Under the pieces are notes generated by a model that was not told the origin of the DNA, searched no databases, and was given only the letters and a program-made list of their open reading frames with translations. DNA of 57,401 nucleotides, taken from positions 1-57,401 of the forward strand of contig NZ_WIXM01000025.1 of the NCBI RefSeq assembly GCF_010993965.1. Reading direction: 5' to 3'. Position 1 is the first letter of the stretch; the number at the start of each line of letters is the position of its first letter. Below, piece by piece: positions 9,946-18,881 of the stretch. A program made the translations under genes and the position numbers. The DNA comes from Gracilibacillus sp. YIM 98692 (GTDB lineage: Bacteria > Bacillota > Bacilli > Bacillales > Amphibacillaceae).

Positions 9946-10068
9946 AGAAAACTCGTCGATTAACTAGCCTTTAGCGAAGTTAGAGACGTAGTTGCCCTTA
10001 TCTATCATCCTTATCGTGGTATCTACGTCGATTTTTATTTCATCTGTAACACGATATAAATCTGTTAT
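9945..10068 (-). repeat. Short palindromic repeat family A, copy 1
   Basis: Read on the minus strand, this begins TTTATATCGTGTTACAGATG, continues with a GATAGATAAGG block and an ACTACGTCTCTAACTTCGC block, and ends AGTTTTCTTTAC. The same sequence recurs at 15105-15234 and 37964-38083. The end abuts the trmB stop codon. It has no coding capacity and is MITE-like. Confidence 0.8.
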
Positions 10069-10072
10069 GGTA

Positions 10073-10106
10073 AAAAAAGCTGCCAGTTACTTGGCAGCTT
10101 TTCTTA
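10073..10106. terminator. Bidirectional terminator
   Basis: AAAGCTGCCAGT pairs with ACTTGGCAGCTTT, with A-runs before and T-runs after. It overlaps the last codons of ytzB and can serve both trmB and ytzB. Confidence 0.75.
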
Positions 10107-10437
10107 TTTCTTCATTACTTATTTGGGTTATTTCAATTATAGTTCCTGTTTTAGCATCTGCCCAAAACTCCACAGGTATGTAAGAATCATTTACATGTTT
10201 GGTGATGCCGCCATGGTATACTTCATAAGCTAACCCTTGTTTCTCCAGCGTTTGTGATTTCATATAAATCCATGAGCCACTCACCTTATATTTCGTTGAG
10301 AATTGCGATTTAACTAATTTTAAAACATTTTCTGGCTTCATCATTTGTCCATCATCTACTTGTTTTCTTATTAGAAATCCTAAGCTGAACCCTAATATGA
10401 CTGGCAATAGCCATTTCATTTGTTTCACATTTATCAC
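10087..10437 (-). CDS. ytzB: PepSY-domain protein (YtzB-like)
   Basis: A 116-residue protein with one N-terminal hydrophobic segment (WLLPVILGFSLGFLI) that should anchor it outside the membrane, followed by a PepSY-type domain ending in EFWADAKTGTIIEIT. The family is thought to bind or inhibit extracytoplasmic peptidases, but no target is known here. Position matches B. subtilis ytzB next to ytoP. It is divergently transcribed from the M42 peptidase. Confidence 0.82.
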   Translation of the reverse strand: MINVKQMKWLLPVILGFSLGFLIRKQVDDGQMMKPENVLKLVKSQFSTKYKVSGSWIYMKSQTLEKQGLAYEVYHGGITKHVNDSYIPVEFWADAKTGTIIEITQISNEEIRKAAK

Positions 10438-10578
10438 CCTTCATTAGGTTTTTCCAAAATGTTATTTCTTTATGCTACAAATACTACTATAAAGAAAAGT
10501 TCTTACCAAAAGCAAGTAGTTAACGATAAACGGTAAAAATGGTATAGTAAGGATAATAAAAGAAAGGGTGGCGGTTAA

Positions 10579-11646
10579 ATGAAACAAGAAACGTTAGAAC
10601 TTTTTAGAGAACTAACAGAACTACCAGGAGCACCTGCAAATGAGCATAAAGTGAGAAATTTTATGCGTCATCATTTAAACAAGTATGCAGATGATGTTAT
10701 GCAGGATCGTCTTGGTGGCATATTCGGTGTCAAACATGGAACAGGTCCAAAAGTATTAGTCGCAGGTCATATGGATGAGGTTGCTTTTATGGTTAAGCAA
10801 ATCACCGATAATGGAATGATTCGATTTCAGCCCCTAGGTGGTTGGTGGTCTCAAGTTTTATTATCACAAAGAGTAGAAATACATACAGCAACCAAGACCG
10901 TTATTGGAGTGGTTGGGTCTATCCCGCCACATAATTTAACAACTGCTGAAAGGTCTAAACCGATGGCGCAAAAAAATATGCTTATCGATGTCGGGGCTGA
11001 CGATAAAAAAGATGCTGAAGCAATGGGAATCAAGCCAGGACAATCCATTTTACCTGTTTCACCGTTTACACCAATGGCTAACGAGAAAAAGATTTTAGCT
11101 AAAGCATGGGATAATCGGTATGGCTGTGGTTTAGCAATTGAATTACTAAAAGAATTACAAGGAGAAACAGTACCTAATCAACTGTATGCTGGAGCAACGG
11201 TTCAAGAAGAAGTAGGATTGCGCGGGGCAAAGGTTGCAGCAAATATGATTCAACCAGATATCTTTTATGCGTTAGATGCCTCTCCAGCTAATGATATGTC
11301 AGGAGATGATCAGGAATTTGGTCAACTTGGTAAAGGAGCGCTTCTGCGTATATTCGACCGTTCCATGGTCACTCATCGAGGAATTAGAGATTTTGTGTTA
11401 GATATAGCAGAAACGAATCAAATTCCTTACCAATATTTTGTTTCTCAAGGTGGAACAGACGCTGGGAATGTACATTTATCCAATCAAGGTGTACCTTCAG
11501 CTGTGATTGGCATCTGCTCACGATATATTCACACACACGCATCGATTATTCATGTCGATGATTACGAGGCTGCTAAAGAATGGTTAGTGAAGTTAGTGAA
11601 AGCGACAGATCAAAATACTCTTGAACAAATTCGACAAAATCAATAA
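10579..11646 (+). CDS. ytoP: M42-family glutamyl aminopeptidase (YtoP)
   Basis: A 355-residue metallopeptidase of the M42 family. Metal ligands lie in the motifs [21 protein letters not shown] and QEEVGLRGA, with further ones in YALDASPA and near the C-terminal THAS. It probably removes acidic N-terminal residues from peptides in the cytoplasm, as M42 enzymes form large tetrahedral complexes. AAAGGGTGG precedes the ATG. The next gene starts 15 bases after its stop. Confidence 0.93.
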   Translation: MKQETLELFRELTELPGAPANEHKVRNFMRHHLNKYADDVMQDRLGGIFGVKHGTGPKVLVAGHMDEVAFMVKQITDNGMIRFQPLGGWWSQVLLSQRVEIHTATKTVIGVVGSIPPHNLTTAERSKPMAQKNMLIDVGADDKKDAEAMGIKPGQSILPVSPFTPMANEKKILAKAWDNRYGCGLAIELLKELQGETVPNQLYAGATVQEEVGLRGAKVAANMIQPDIFYALDASPANDMSGDDQEFGQLGKGALLRIFDRSMVTHRGIRDFVLDIAETNQIPYQYFVSQGGTDAGNVHLSNQGVPSAVIGICSRYIHTHASIIHVDDYEAAKEWLVKLVKATDQNTLEQIRQNQ

Positions 11647-11660
11647 AAAGGATCAAATAA

Positions 11661-12164
11661 ATGGATATTGTAGTAGGTTCCCATAATAAGGCAAAAGTCA
11701 ACGCTGTTCGTAAAGCTTACCCCCATCAACATATTTTAAGTGCAGAAGTCGATTCCTTGGTGAGCGATCAGCCCCGTTCTGATACAGAAACAAAGCAAGG
11801 AGCCCTCAATCGGGCAGTGGCTTGTAGAGAGTTAAAACATGATAGTATTGGAGTAGGGCTAGAGGGTGGTGTAACTGAAATCGATGGTACACTGTATTTA
11901 TGCAGTTGGGGTGCTATGATTACCCAAAGCCGTCATCAATATATAGCAAGTGGATCCAGGATTCCTTTGCCAAAAGAGGTGTCGCATCGCATCTTACTCG
12001 GAGAAGAATTAGGACCAGTTATGGTTGAGTATACGAATGATCATTCCATACGTCATAATCAAGGTGCAATAGGAGTTTTTACTAATGGTGTTATTTCTAG
12101 AGAAGAGATGTTTACACATGTGATGTATATCTTAAAAGGCCAAGCTATGAGAAATGAATCATAA
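11661..12164 (+). CDS. Non-canonical NTP phosphatase, DUF84 (YjjX-like)
   Basis: A 167-residue protein of the DUF84/YjjX family, which hydrolyses inosine and xanthosine triphosphates. The N terminus IVVGSHNKAKVNAVRKA is diagnostic, and SDTETKQGALNRA and GVGLEGGV are the other family motifs. It should clean the nucleotide pool. The ribosome site is weak (AAAAGGATC), and the short gap after ytoP suggests one transcript. Confidence 0.87.
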   Translation: MDIVVGSHNKAKVNAVRKAYPHQHILSAEVDSLVSDQPRSDTETKQGALNRAVACRELKHDSIGVGLEGGVTEIDGTLYLCSWGAMITQSRHQYIASGSRIPLPKEVSHRILLGEELGPVMVEYTNDHSIRHNQGAIGVFTNGVISREEMFTHVMYILKGQAMRNES

Positions 12165-12261
12165 AATGTAGAAATTTGTAGATTTATCTCTTGTCAAATT
12201 CTGAAAAAATAGTATGATAGGATATGAGGAATTGAAGGGTTTAAAAAACAGGAGGAAGATT

Positions 12262-12780
12262 ATGAAAATAGATAGAATCGGTATCGTTGTCATCTCCCTT
12301 CTACTCATTTTTATCATATGGGTTAGTGCTTGGAGTATGCAACCTACAGAGGAAGTTTTACGAGAATCAGTTCAGATAGCAGAACAAGAATTTAATCAAG
12401 AGTCCAAAGTGACAAATACGAATTTAGAACATTTTAATATATATTTGCCCGAAGAGTTTACTGTTGCAGAGCAATCAGTAAGCAATGTTCTATTAGAGAA
12501 GGATAATCAAACATTTATTTTGTTTTATAATACGTTAGAAGATTCTACTAGCCGACTTAATTATGAAGCTGCAGTGAGCATGGATAATCATTTGGCATTA
12601 GAATCATTTGAAGATGAGGATAGGTTTGGCTATATAAATATCTCCAATAATCAAGAGGACGAGATACAATTACAAGTTGGAATTGGCGGTGTAAAAATCA
12701 CCACTTTTACAGATTGGTCTGATATGAAACATGATGTATCAGATATGATGAAAATAGCCAATTCCTTAGCTTATGAATAA
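12262..12780 (+). CDS. Membrane-anchored protein of unknown function
   Basis: About 172 residues: a short basic start, one transmembrane helix (GIVVISLLLIFIIWVSAW), then an extracytoplasmic domain of about 145 residues without recognised motifs. A strong AGGAGGA lies just upstream of ATG 12262, so the in-frame upstream extension to 12214 is not used. It is followed after 27 bases by the thioredoxin-like gene. Function unknown. Confidence 0.75.
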   Translation: MKIDRIGIVVISLLLIFIIWVSAWSMQPTEEVLRESVQIAEQEFNQESKVTNTNLEHFNIYLPEEFTVAEQSVSNVLLEKDNQTFILFYNTLEDSTSRLNYEAAVSMDNHLALESFEDEDRFGYINISNNQEDEIQLQVGIGGVKITTFTDWSDMKHDVSDMMKIANSLAYE

Positions 12781-12807
12781 TGCAGATGAAGTATGGAGGA
12801 AGAAAGA

Positions 12808-13125
12808 ATGGAACAATTACAATCGCAGCAACAATTTCAAGAGTGGATCCAGAAGGAAAAAGTCGTATTTTTGTTTTCAGCTGATTGGTGCCCTGATTGT
12901 CGTGTCATAGAACCAATAATACCAGAATTAGAAGAAAAATATTCGAACTATCACTTTGTATACGTGGATAGAGATTCATTTATTGAGATATGTCAAGAAA
13001 ATGACGTGTTTGGTATTCCAAGCTTTTTAGCCTTTGATCAAGGTAAAGAAGTAGACCGATTCGTTAGTAAAGACCGTAAAACAAAAGAAGAAATCGAAAA
13101 CTTTTTATCAGGACTATTTCAATAA
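12808..13125 (+). CDS. ytpP: Thioredoxin-like protein YtpP
   Basis: A 105-residue thioredoxin-fold protein with the active site ADWCPDC (cysteines 28 and 31) and the cis-proline segment FGIPSFLAF. The proline-aspartate between the cysteines is typical of YtpP rather than of thioredoxin A. In Bacilli this gene precedes ytpQ. ATG 12808 with GGAGGA ten bases upstream is preferred over ATG 12793. A terminator follows. Confidence 0.9.
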   Translation: MEQLQSQQQFQEWIQKEKVVFLFSADWCPDCRVIEPIIPELEEKYSNYHFVYVDRDSFIEICQENDVFGIPSFLAFDQGKEVDRFVSKDRKTKEEIENFLSGLFQ

Positions 13126-13142
13126 ACAGAAATAGATAGTGA

Positions 13143-13176
13143 AAAAGACTTATCAAGTAAGATAAGTCTTTTTGTT
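13143..13176 (+). terminator. Terminator after ytpP
   Basis: AAAAGACTTATC at 13143-13154 pairs exactly with GATAAGTCTTTT at 13161-13172, with further T bases following. It ends the ytoP-ytpP transcript. Confidence 0.88.
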
Positions 13177-13225
13177 ATGGTAGTAGTAACTCTAATTATT
13201 TTTTTGATGTTAAACAGCTGAGGAA

Positions 13226-13285
13226 TGTTACGAGACTCCTGTGGGAAAAAGAGTTTCTTTCCACAGCGTCAGGTTAAGCTATTTT
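13226..13285. repeat. Partial copy of a Bacillaceae intergenic palindromic repeat
   Basis: The segment GAGACTCCTGTGGGAAA and the complementary TTTCCACAG (13239-13248 with 13258-13266) look like a shortened copy of the larger element at 28138-28262, which has GACTCCTGCGGGAAAAG on the other strand. The rest of the 367-base gap between ytpP and ytpQ holds only AT-rich sequence and the ytpQ promoter region. Confidence 0.55.
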
Positions 13286-13492
13286 TTAATGGAGACTAAA
13301 GTAGAGATAAATGAAACGAGAATTTATTATATTCTTAATAAAGATAGAGTAGAAACATAATCTCAATGAACTAGATGATAATTAGTCAATATTTCTTATT
13401 TTATTAAGCAGTAGTATTAATATTTTAAAACAAAAGAAAACATGGTATAATGAAAGATGGTTGTTTTCTTCCTAAAAGGAGATTGATATATA

Positions 13493-14296
13493 ATGAAAAT
13501 GACATCAATTAAAATGAAAAGAAAATTAGATGAATTGTTTAAACATGATGAATGGCGAGTTTCGTTCAATCGAGATAAAGATTTATACCGAGTGGAATGG
13601 AAGGATACCCATCAAGGTGTGTCCATAAATATACCAAATGTTATTTCCAAGTATGAGGAACGAGGGGAAAAAGCACTAGAAGAGCTTCAATATCACGTTA
13701 GTGAATCCTTAAAAATGATGCGTGAAGATCATCAACTGGAAGGAAAAGAAAAATATATCTATCCAGTGATTAGGTCCACTTCATTCCCGAAAAAAACAAA
13801 AGCAGATATTCCGTTAGTCTATTCCGAGCATACAGCAGAAACAAATATTTATTATGCATTAGATTTAGGCACAACTTATCAGCTTATTGACGAAAATATG
13901 CTGAAGGATCAAGGATGGACAAAAGACAGGTTAAAAGAGATTTCCATGTTTAACATTCGCTCATTATCACCTGATTATAAGAAAGATACCGTAGCAGATA
14001 ATGATTTTTATTTTGTTGCTACTCAGGATGGGTATGATGCCAGTCGAATTTTAAATGAATCTTTTCTAGAAGAAATGAAAGCAAATGCGATAGGAGAGCT
14101 TGTTGTTGCTGTTCCTCACCAAGACGTACTAATACTAGCTGATGTAAAGAACGAAGCAGGTTATGATATTATCGCACAAATGACCATGAAATTTTTCGCA
14201 GAAGGCAGAGTGCCGGTTACATCGTTACCTTTTATATATGAAGATAAACATTTAGAGCCAGTATTCATCTTAGCAAAAAACAAACCAAAGAACTAG
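13493..14296 (+). CDS. ytpQ: DUF1444 protein YtpQ
   Basis: A 267-residue soluble protein of the DUF1444 family, identified by length, by the segment NEWWR-like N-terminal region (FKHDEWRVSFNRDKDLYRVEW) and by its place between ytpP and ytpR. The biochemical role is unknown. AAAAGGAGA lies upstream of ATG 13493; a second ATG two codons later is possible. It starts a transcript that includes ytpR. Confidence 0.88.
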   Translation: MKMTSIKMKRKLDELFKHDEWRVSFNRDKDLYRVEWKDTHQGVSINIPNVISKYEERGEKALEELQYHVSESLKMMREDHQLEGKEKYIYPVIRSTSFPKKTKADIPLVYSEHTAETNIYYALDLGTTYQLIDENMLKDQGWTKDRLKEISMFNIRSLSPDYKKDTVADNDFYFVATQDGYDASRILNESFLEEMKANAIGELVVAVPHQDVLILADVKNEAGYDIIAQMTMKFFAEGRVPVTSLPFIYEDKHLEPVFILAKNKPKN

Positions 14297-14320
14297 AGTG
14301 GGAAGGGAAGATATGAACGC

Positions 14321-14926
14321 ATGTACGTGTATTATAACGAAATTGGGTTAGGAGATGTCCTTTTATTCCCAGTTAAAAATAGCGAACAGAATAGAGTGAC
14401 TTTTCAAACATTTGGAGATGTTGTGAAAATCACGGATCAAAATACTGACGAATTACTAGGATATAATGTATTTCAAGCATCGAAGTATTTTAAGCAATTA
14501 GGCCAAGGCAAGACTAAACTCACAGCAAATTTACTTGACCGTTTAAAACAAATCTTCGATGAAAATGATTTAAATGATAGCTTGGAATTTGATTTAACAC
14601 CTAAATTTGTTGTAGGTCACGTAACTGAATTACAACAGCATGAAAATGCAGACAAATTAAAGGTGTGTCAAGTTGAAGTTGGAACGGAAAAGCTGCAAAT
14701 AGTATGTGGTGCGCCGAATGTTGCGGAAGGACAAAAAGTAGTGGTTGCAAAAGTTGGTGCTATTATGCCAAGTGGAATGGAGATAAAGCCAACACAGCTT
14801 CGAGGCGTAGATTCATTTGGAATGATCTGTTCTCAAAAAGAATTAGGTCTCCCGAATGCACCAAAAGAAAAAGGAATATATGTCTTGGATGCTCAGGAAA
14901 AAGTAGGAGAAGTTTTTAAGTTTTAA
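14321..14926 (+). CDS. ytpR: YtpR, tRNA-binding-domain protein
   Basis: A 201-residue protein whose C-terminal half is an EMAP/CsaA-type tRNA-binding OB domain ([19 protein letters not shown], then [17 protein letters not shown] and [18 protein letters not shown]), as in the N-terminal region of phenylalanyl-tRNA synthetase beta. The N-terminal 95 residues are particular to YtpR. It probably binds tRNA or another structured RNA; the precise task is unknown. It lies 24 bases after ytpQ and ends at a terminator. Confidence 0.9.
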   Translation: MYVYYNEIGLGDVLLFPVKNSEQNRVTFQTFGDVVKITDQNTDELLGYNVFQASKYFKQLGQGKTKLTANLLDRLKQIFDENDLNDSLEFDLTPKFVVGHVTELQQHENADKLKVCQVEVGTEKLQIVCGAPNVAEGQKVVVAKVGAIMPSGMEIKPTQLRGVDSFGMICSQKELGLPNAPKEKGIYVLDAQEKVGEVFKF

Positions 14927-14957
14927 GCCTTTGTCAATAGACAAGGGTTTTTTTAAC
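14927..14957 (+). terminator. Terminator after ytpR
   Basis: CCTTTGTC and GACAAGGG form an 8-bp stem around AATA and are followed by seven T bases. Confidence 0.88.
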
Positions 14958-14965
14958 CATATCAG

Positions 14966-15102
14966 AACTTATCACGGTGAACAATCGTCCGTAAGCCCCC
15001 ACTACAAGACTTACAAGAATAAAGAAGTGTAAGAGGAGGGTAACGGACGCTAGCACGCTAATAAGTTTCGCTAACCATTAGTGGGAGATGAAGGAAATCT
15101 CT
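14966..15102 (+). repeat. Structured repeat 'TCGTCCGTAAG', copy 1
   Basis: This begins TATCACGGTGAACAATCGTC and contains GTAACGGACGCTAGCAC and a hairpin around AAGTTTCGCTAACCATTAG, ending in GGGAGATGAAGG. A second copy lies at 17460-17612. The two halves with TCCGT and ACGGA can pair. It could be a relic of an IS200/IS605-type end or guide-RNA region; that is a guess from remembered similarity. Confidence 0.7.
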
Positions 15103-15104
15103 CT

Positions 15105-15234
15105 CTTTATATCGTATTACAGCTGAAGTGAATTCGACATAGATACCACGATGAGGAAGATAGATAAGGGAAACTAGGCTTCCGCACTGCGCCATAAGGC
15201 TTGGGTAAGCCCAAGTTTTCTTTACACAATGCAG
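15105..15234 (+). repeat. Short palindromic repeat family A, copy 2
   Basis: Starts TTTATATCGTATTACAGCTG, contains ACATAGATACCACGATGAGG and GATAGATAAGG, and ends in a hairpin GGCTTGGGTAAGCCCAAG followed by TTTTCTTTAC. It is homologous to 9945-10068 (inverted) and 37964-38083. It lies directly behind the TCGTCCGTAAG repeat and fills the rest of the gap before sftA. Confidence 0.78.
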
Positions 15235-15294
15235 ATTAACAAAGTTTTTTAGCTTTACATTAAGTCATACTACTGAGATGGGAGTGAGAAATGA

Positions 15295-17400
15295 ATGTGG
15301 AAAAATATTAAGGATAAATGGAATGCCTTATTTGAAGAAGACAATGGGAAAGAGCAAGCTGAAGAAAAGGTGAAAGAAGAAAAGCTTTCCGATACATCTA
15401 TACATAAAACAGTAGAGACAAAAATGTCTTATCGATATCCAAAAAATAAACCAATGAATCTTCAAACCGAACCAAAGCGTACGACTCGTCCTAGACATTC
15501 ATCTGCTAGACAAGTTAACGTTGCAGATCATGCTTCAGAACAAAGGAAGCATTTTGATTCTGAAACGGCGGGAAGAGGTTTTGAAGTAAGTCATGTACCA
15601 TCCCCTATCCATGGATTTCGCAAGCCAACTATTGCTACTACTCAATGGAACGATAAACCCAATAAACAAAAAACAAAAAATTCTGACATGGGTCATACAA
15701 AAAGAGAAGAAACTTTACCAAAAGTAATGAAAAAGAAAGAAGAAAAAGAAGAAGTTAAGCATAGACAAGCAGAACATAAACCTTCGCTATCTATGAAAGA
15801 AGATCAGCAAAACGTAAGTCAGCACTCTCATCAATCAACCGATACACAAAAAGAAAAACAGGCACCTAATCAACAAAAAAGCCGGTCATCTAGTAAACCA
15901 TTTAATGTCATCATGACACCCAGAGACAAAAAGAGAAATATGGAAAAATATAGTCACATGGAAAAAAAGCCGATGCAACATCGTATAAAAAGGGAAGTGC
16001 CGATTCAATTATTAGATGATGACGTTAAACAAGAAAAGCAAAACATCGAATGGATGGAGCAGCAGAAAGAATTATTGCAAGTGACATTAAATTACTTCCA
16101 TATTAAAGCGACAGTTGTGGATGCAACACAAGGCCCTTCTGTAACCCGTTTTGAAGTCCAACCAGAGCCTGGTGTTAAAGTTAGTAAAATCAAAAATTTA
16201 AGTGATGATATTAAGCTGAACTTAAAGGCAAGAGATATTCGCATGGAAGCACCCATACCAGGAAAGAACACGATTGGAATAGAAGTGCCTAATCTCGTAT
16301 CAGAACCTGTTGTATTACAAAATATGCTAATTGGCGATCATTTCAAACAACAAGCATCACCATTAACGGTTGCTTTAGGGTCTGATATCGAAGGAAATGC
16401 TATTGTAACAGATCTGAAAAAAATGCCACATGGTTTAATTGCGGGGGCAACTGGTTCAGGAAAAAGTGTATGCATCAATACAATATTAATAAGTTTACTT
16501 TATAAAGCTTCCCATGAAGAAGTTAAATTTTTATTAATTGATCCCAAAATGGTGGAATTAACCCCATATAATCAAATACCTCATTTGGTATCCCCTGTTA
16601 TTACGGATGTTAAAGCAGCGACATCTGCTTTAAAGTGGGCCGTATCTGAAATGGAAGATCGTTATGAAAAATTTGTAGAAGCTGGTGCACGGGATATTGA
16701 ACGGTATAATCAGAAGATGGAAAGACAAGGTGACAATGAATCTAAATTACCATATATGGTTATCGTGATAGATGAATTAGCAGATCTTATGATGACATCT
16801 CCACAAGATGTCGAGGATGCCATATGCAGAATTGCACAAAAAGCAAGAGCATGTGGTATTCATCTTATTATTGCAACACAAAGGCCTTCTGTAGACGTTA
16901 TTACCGGGCTTATTAAAGCGAACATACCAACTAGAATTGCCTTTAGTGTATCGTCTCAAGTGGATTCTCGCACAATCTTAGATACCAATGGAGCAGAGAA
17001 ACTATTAGGAAAAGGGGATATGCTGTTTATTGAGAATGGGTCTGCAGACTCAAAGCGTATTCAAGGGGCTTTTGTATCAGATGATGAAATAGAGCGGGTC
17101 ACTTCATTCGTTAAAAAAATAGCCCCACCTAATTATTTATTTGAACAAGAGCATCTAATTCAACAGGTAGAATCAGATTTGGCAACGGACGATCTTTATA
17201 ATGAAGCAGTGGCATTCGTTATGGAACATAATGGAGCGAGTGCTTCTCTGTTACAACGTCGCTTTAAAATTGGATATAATCGAGCGGCACGCTTGATTGA
17301 TACAATGGAACAGCATGGGATTATTTCAGGCCAAAATGGAAGTAAACAACGAGAAGTATTACTTTCAAGCAGTGAATTAGAAAACTATTTGCAAGGATAG
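15295..17400 (+). CDS. sftA: DNA translocase SftA (YtpS)
   Basis: A 701-residue FtsK/SpoIIIE-family motor. Residues 1-240 are charged, low complexity and lack transmembrane helices, which distinguishes soluble SftA from SpoIIIE. The ATPase has Walker A GATGSGKS at about residues 384-391, Walker B MVIVIDELADLMM near 488, and the C-terminal winged-helix gamma domain (GASASLLQRRFKIGYNRAARLID) that reads polar DNA motifs. It clears DNA from the division septum before closure. ATG 15295 has GGGAGTGAG upstream. Confidence 0.95.
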   Translation: MWKNIKDKWNALFEEDNGKEQAEEKVKEEKLSDTSIHKTVETKMSYRYPKNKPMNLQTEPKRTTRPRHSSARQVNVADHASEQRKHFDSETAGRGFEVSHVPSPIHGFRKPTIATTQWNDKPNKQKTKNSDMGHTKREETLPKVMKKKEEKEEVKHRQAEHKPSLSMKEDQQNVSQHSHQSTDTQKEKQAPNQQKSRSSSKPFNVIMTPRDKKRNMEKYSHMEKKPMQHRIKREVPIQLLDDDVKQEKQNIEWMEQQKELLQVTLNYFHIKATVVDATQGPSVTRFEVQPEPGVKVSKIKNLSDDIKLNLKARDIRMEAPIPGKNTIGIEVPNLVSEPVVLQNMLIGDHFKQQASPLTVALGSDIEGNAIVTDLKKMPHGLIAGATGSGKSVCINTILISLLYKASHEEVKFLLIDPKMVELTPYNQIPHLVSPVITDVKAATSALKWAVSEMEDRYEKFVEAGARDIERYNQKMERQGDNESKLPYMVIVIDELADLMMTSPQDVEDAICRIAQKARACGIHLIIATQRPSVDVITGLIKANIPTRIAFSVSSQVDSRTILDTNGAEKLLGKGDMLFIENGSADSKRIQGAFVSDDEIERVTSFVKKIAPPNYLFEQEHLIQQVESDLATDDLYNEAVAFVMEHNGASASLLQRRFKIGYNRAARLIDTMEQHGIISGQNGSKQREVLLSSSELENYLQG

Positions 17401-17459
17401 AGCTCTATATCAAAATAACTTGTCGAATATATAGAATTGCTTTATGATAGACAAAGGTA

Positions 17460-17612
17460 ATTTATCACGGTTAACAATCGTCCGTAAGCATCTCACTTCC
17501 AGACTTAGAATAATGAAAGAAGGATAAGTGGAGGATAACGGACGCTAGCACCCTGATAAGTTTCGCTAACCATCAGTAGGGGATGAAATCCTCTACTGAC
17601 GGAAGTCTCACT
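17460..17612 (+). repeat. Structured repeat 'TCGTCCGTAAG', copy 2
   Basis: Shares with copy 1 the blocks TATCACGGT, AACAATCGTCCGTAAGC, ATAACGGACGCTAGCAC, TAAGTTTCGCTAACCAT and GGGGATGAA, with the intervening stem sequences changed but still complementary (for instance the CAGTAGGGGAT and ATCCTCTACTG arms). Compensatory change in the arms suggests conserved RNA or DNA structure. It ends 35 bases before the next start codon. Confidence 0.7.
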
Positions 17613-17647
17613 TTATCTCAAACATTGAAAGACTGAGGAGAAAGCTG

Positions 17648-18775
17648 ATGAAAGAAATAACAAAAAAATTAAACGGTGAAATAGATCGTTTAACAAATAA
17701 AACATTTAAGTTTGATAAAAGAATTGGGGAAGGCTGGTTCTCAGGCGTTTACTTTTTAAAAACAAAGAAAATTGCAGAAGAAAAGTTACCGAATAATGAG
17801 ATAACCATGCAATTTTTCCAAAAATCTTACGCAGTACTATGTGGTACAGATGAAGTTATTGCACTAGTACATACATTTGCAGATGATCCAGAATCATTAG
17901 AGATTTATGCATTAAAAGATGGGGACAAAATTAGTCCAAATGAAACGGTTTTAACTATAACGGGACCTTATCAATCTTTTGGGTACCTAGAAGGTATTAT
18001 TGATGGGATTTTATCTAGAAGAACATCCGTAGCTACTAATGTATATAATGTGGTAAAAGCAGCGCGCATTTCCGGTAAACAAAAACCCATTATATTTATG
18101 GGAGATCGGGATGATCATTATACCCAACAAGCAGGAGATGGGTATGCTGCATTTATTGGAGGCTCAACAGCACAGGCGACCCATGCAATGAATGAATGGT
18201 GGGGAAAACAAGGTATGGGGACTATGCCACATGCCATGGTACAAATGTTTGAAGGTGATATTGTAGCGGCAGCGAAAGCTTATCATGAAACCTATCCAGA
18301 CGACGACCTCACCTTATTAGTTGATTATAATAATGATGTTATCCAAGATTCATTAAAGGTAGCAAGAGAGTTTGGGTATACTTTAAAAGGAGTTCGTTTG
18401 GATACATCTAAAAATATGGTGGATGAATTTTTTTTGCGTGAGCCTGAAATTATGGGAGATTTCGATCCTCGAGGTGTTAATCCTACTCTCATTTTTGCAC
18501 TGCGAGAAGCATTAGACAGAGAGGGATTTGAGCATGTTCAAATAATTGCTAGTGGTGGCTTCGATGAAGACAAAATAAAAGCATTCGAACAAGAGAATTT
18601 TCCTGTTGATATGTATGGTGTGGGCAGGAATTTATTAGATAATAAAATAGGTTTCACTGGAGATAACGTTCTGCTTAATGGCAAGCATGAGGCAAAAAAA
18701 GGAAGAAAGTATCAACCGAATCCTCGCTTGAAAAAGGTTCATTACCATCTAAATATGGAAATGGCAAAATCATAA
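17648..18775 (+). CDS. Nicotinate phosphoribosyltransferase-family protein
   Basis: A 375-residue protein of the type II phosphoribosyltransferase fold. Family features include SRRTSVATNVYNVVKAA, GDRDDHYTQQAGDGYAAFIGG, the TLLVDYNNDV strand and IIASGGFDEDKI. It should join nicotinate or a related base to PRPP in NAD salvage, though it is shorter than the 480-residue PncB of B. subtilis, so specificity is uncertain. GAGGAG precedes ATG 17648. Its placement between sftA and murC is not that of B. subtilis. Confidence 0.82.
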   Translation: MKEITKKLNGEIDRLTNKTFKFDKRIGEGWFSGVYFLKTKKIAEEKLPNNEITMQFFQKSYAVLCGTDEVIALVHTFADDPESLEIYALKDGDKISPNETVLTITGPYQSFGYLEGIIDGILSRRTSVATNVYNVVKAARISGKQKPIIFMGDRDDHYTQQAGDGYAAFIGGSTAQATHAMNEWWGKQGMGTMPHAMVQMFEGDIVAAAKAYHETYPDDDLTLLVDYNNDVIQDSLKVAREFGYTLKGVRLDTSKNMVDEFFLREPEIMGDFDPRGVNPTLIFALREALDREGFEHVQIIASGGFDEDKIKAFEQENFPVDMYGVGRNLLDNKIGFTGDNVLLNGKHEAKKGRKYQPNPRLKKVHYHLNMEMAKS

Positions 18776-18881
18776 GGCTTGGTTGAGAAACGAAGCAACA
18801 AATATGCTTAAAAAAGAAGAACTATCTGGGAAATTCGTAGCGATAGTTCACACTGATCAATGATTTTGGAGGTTCATGTTT

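Noticed and set aside
9992-10183. 63-residue hydrophobic open frame on the + strand
   Set aside because: It lies within repeat family A and over the end of ytzB on the other strand; no ribosome site.
18808-18864. 19-residue open frame (MLKKEELSGKFVAIVHTDQ) before murC
   Set aside because: It has no convincing ribosome site and overlaps a hairpin (GAACTATC/GATAGTTC).
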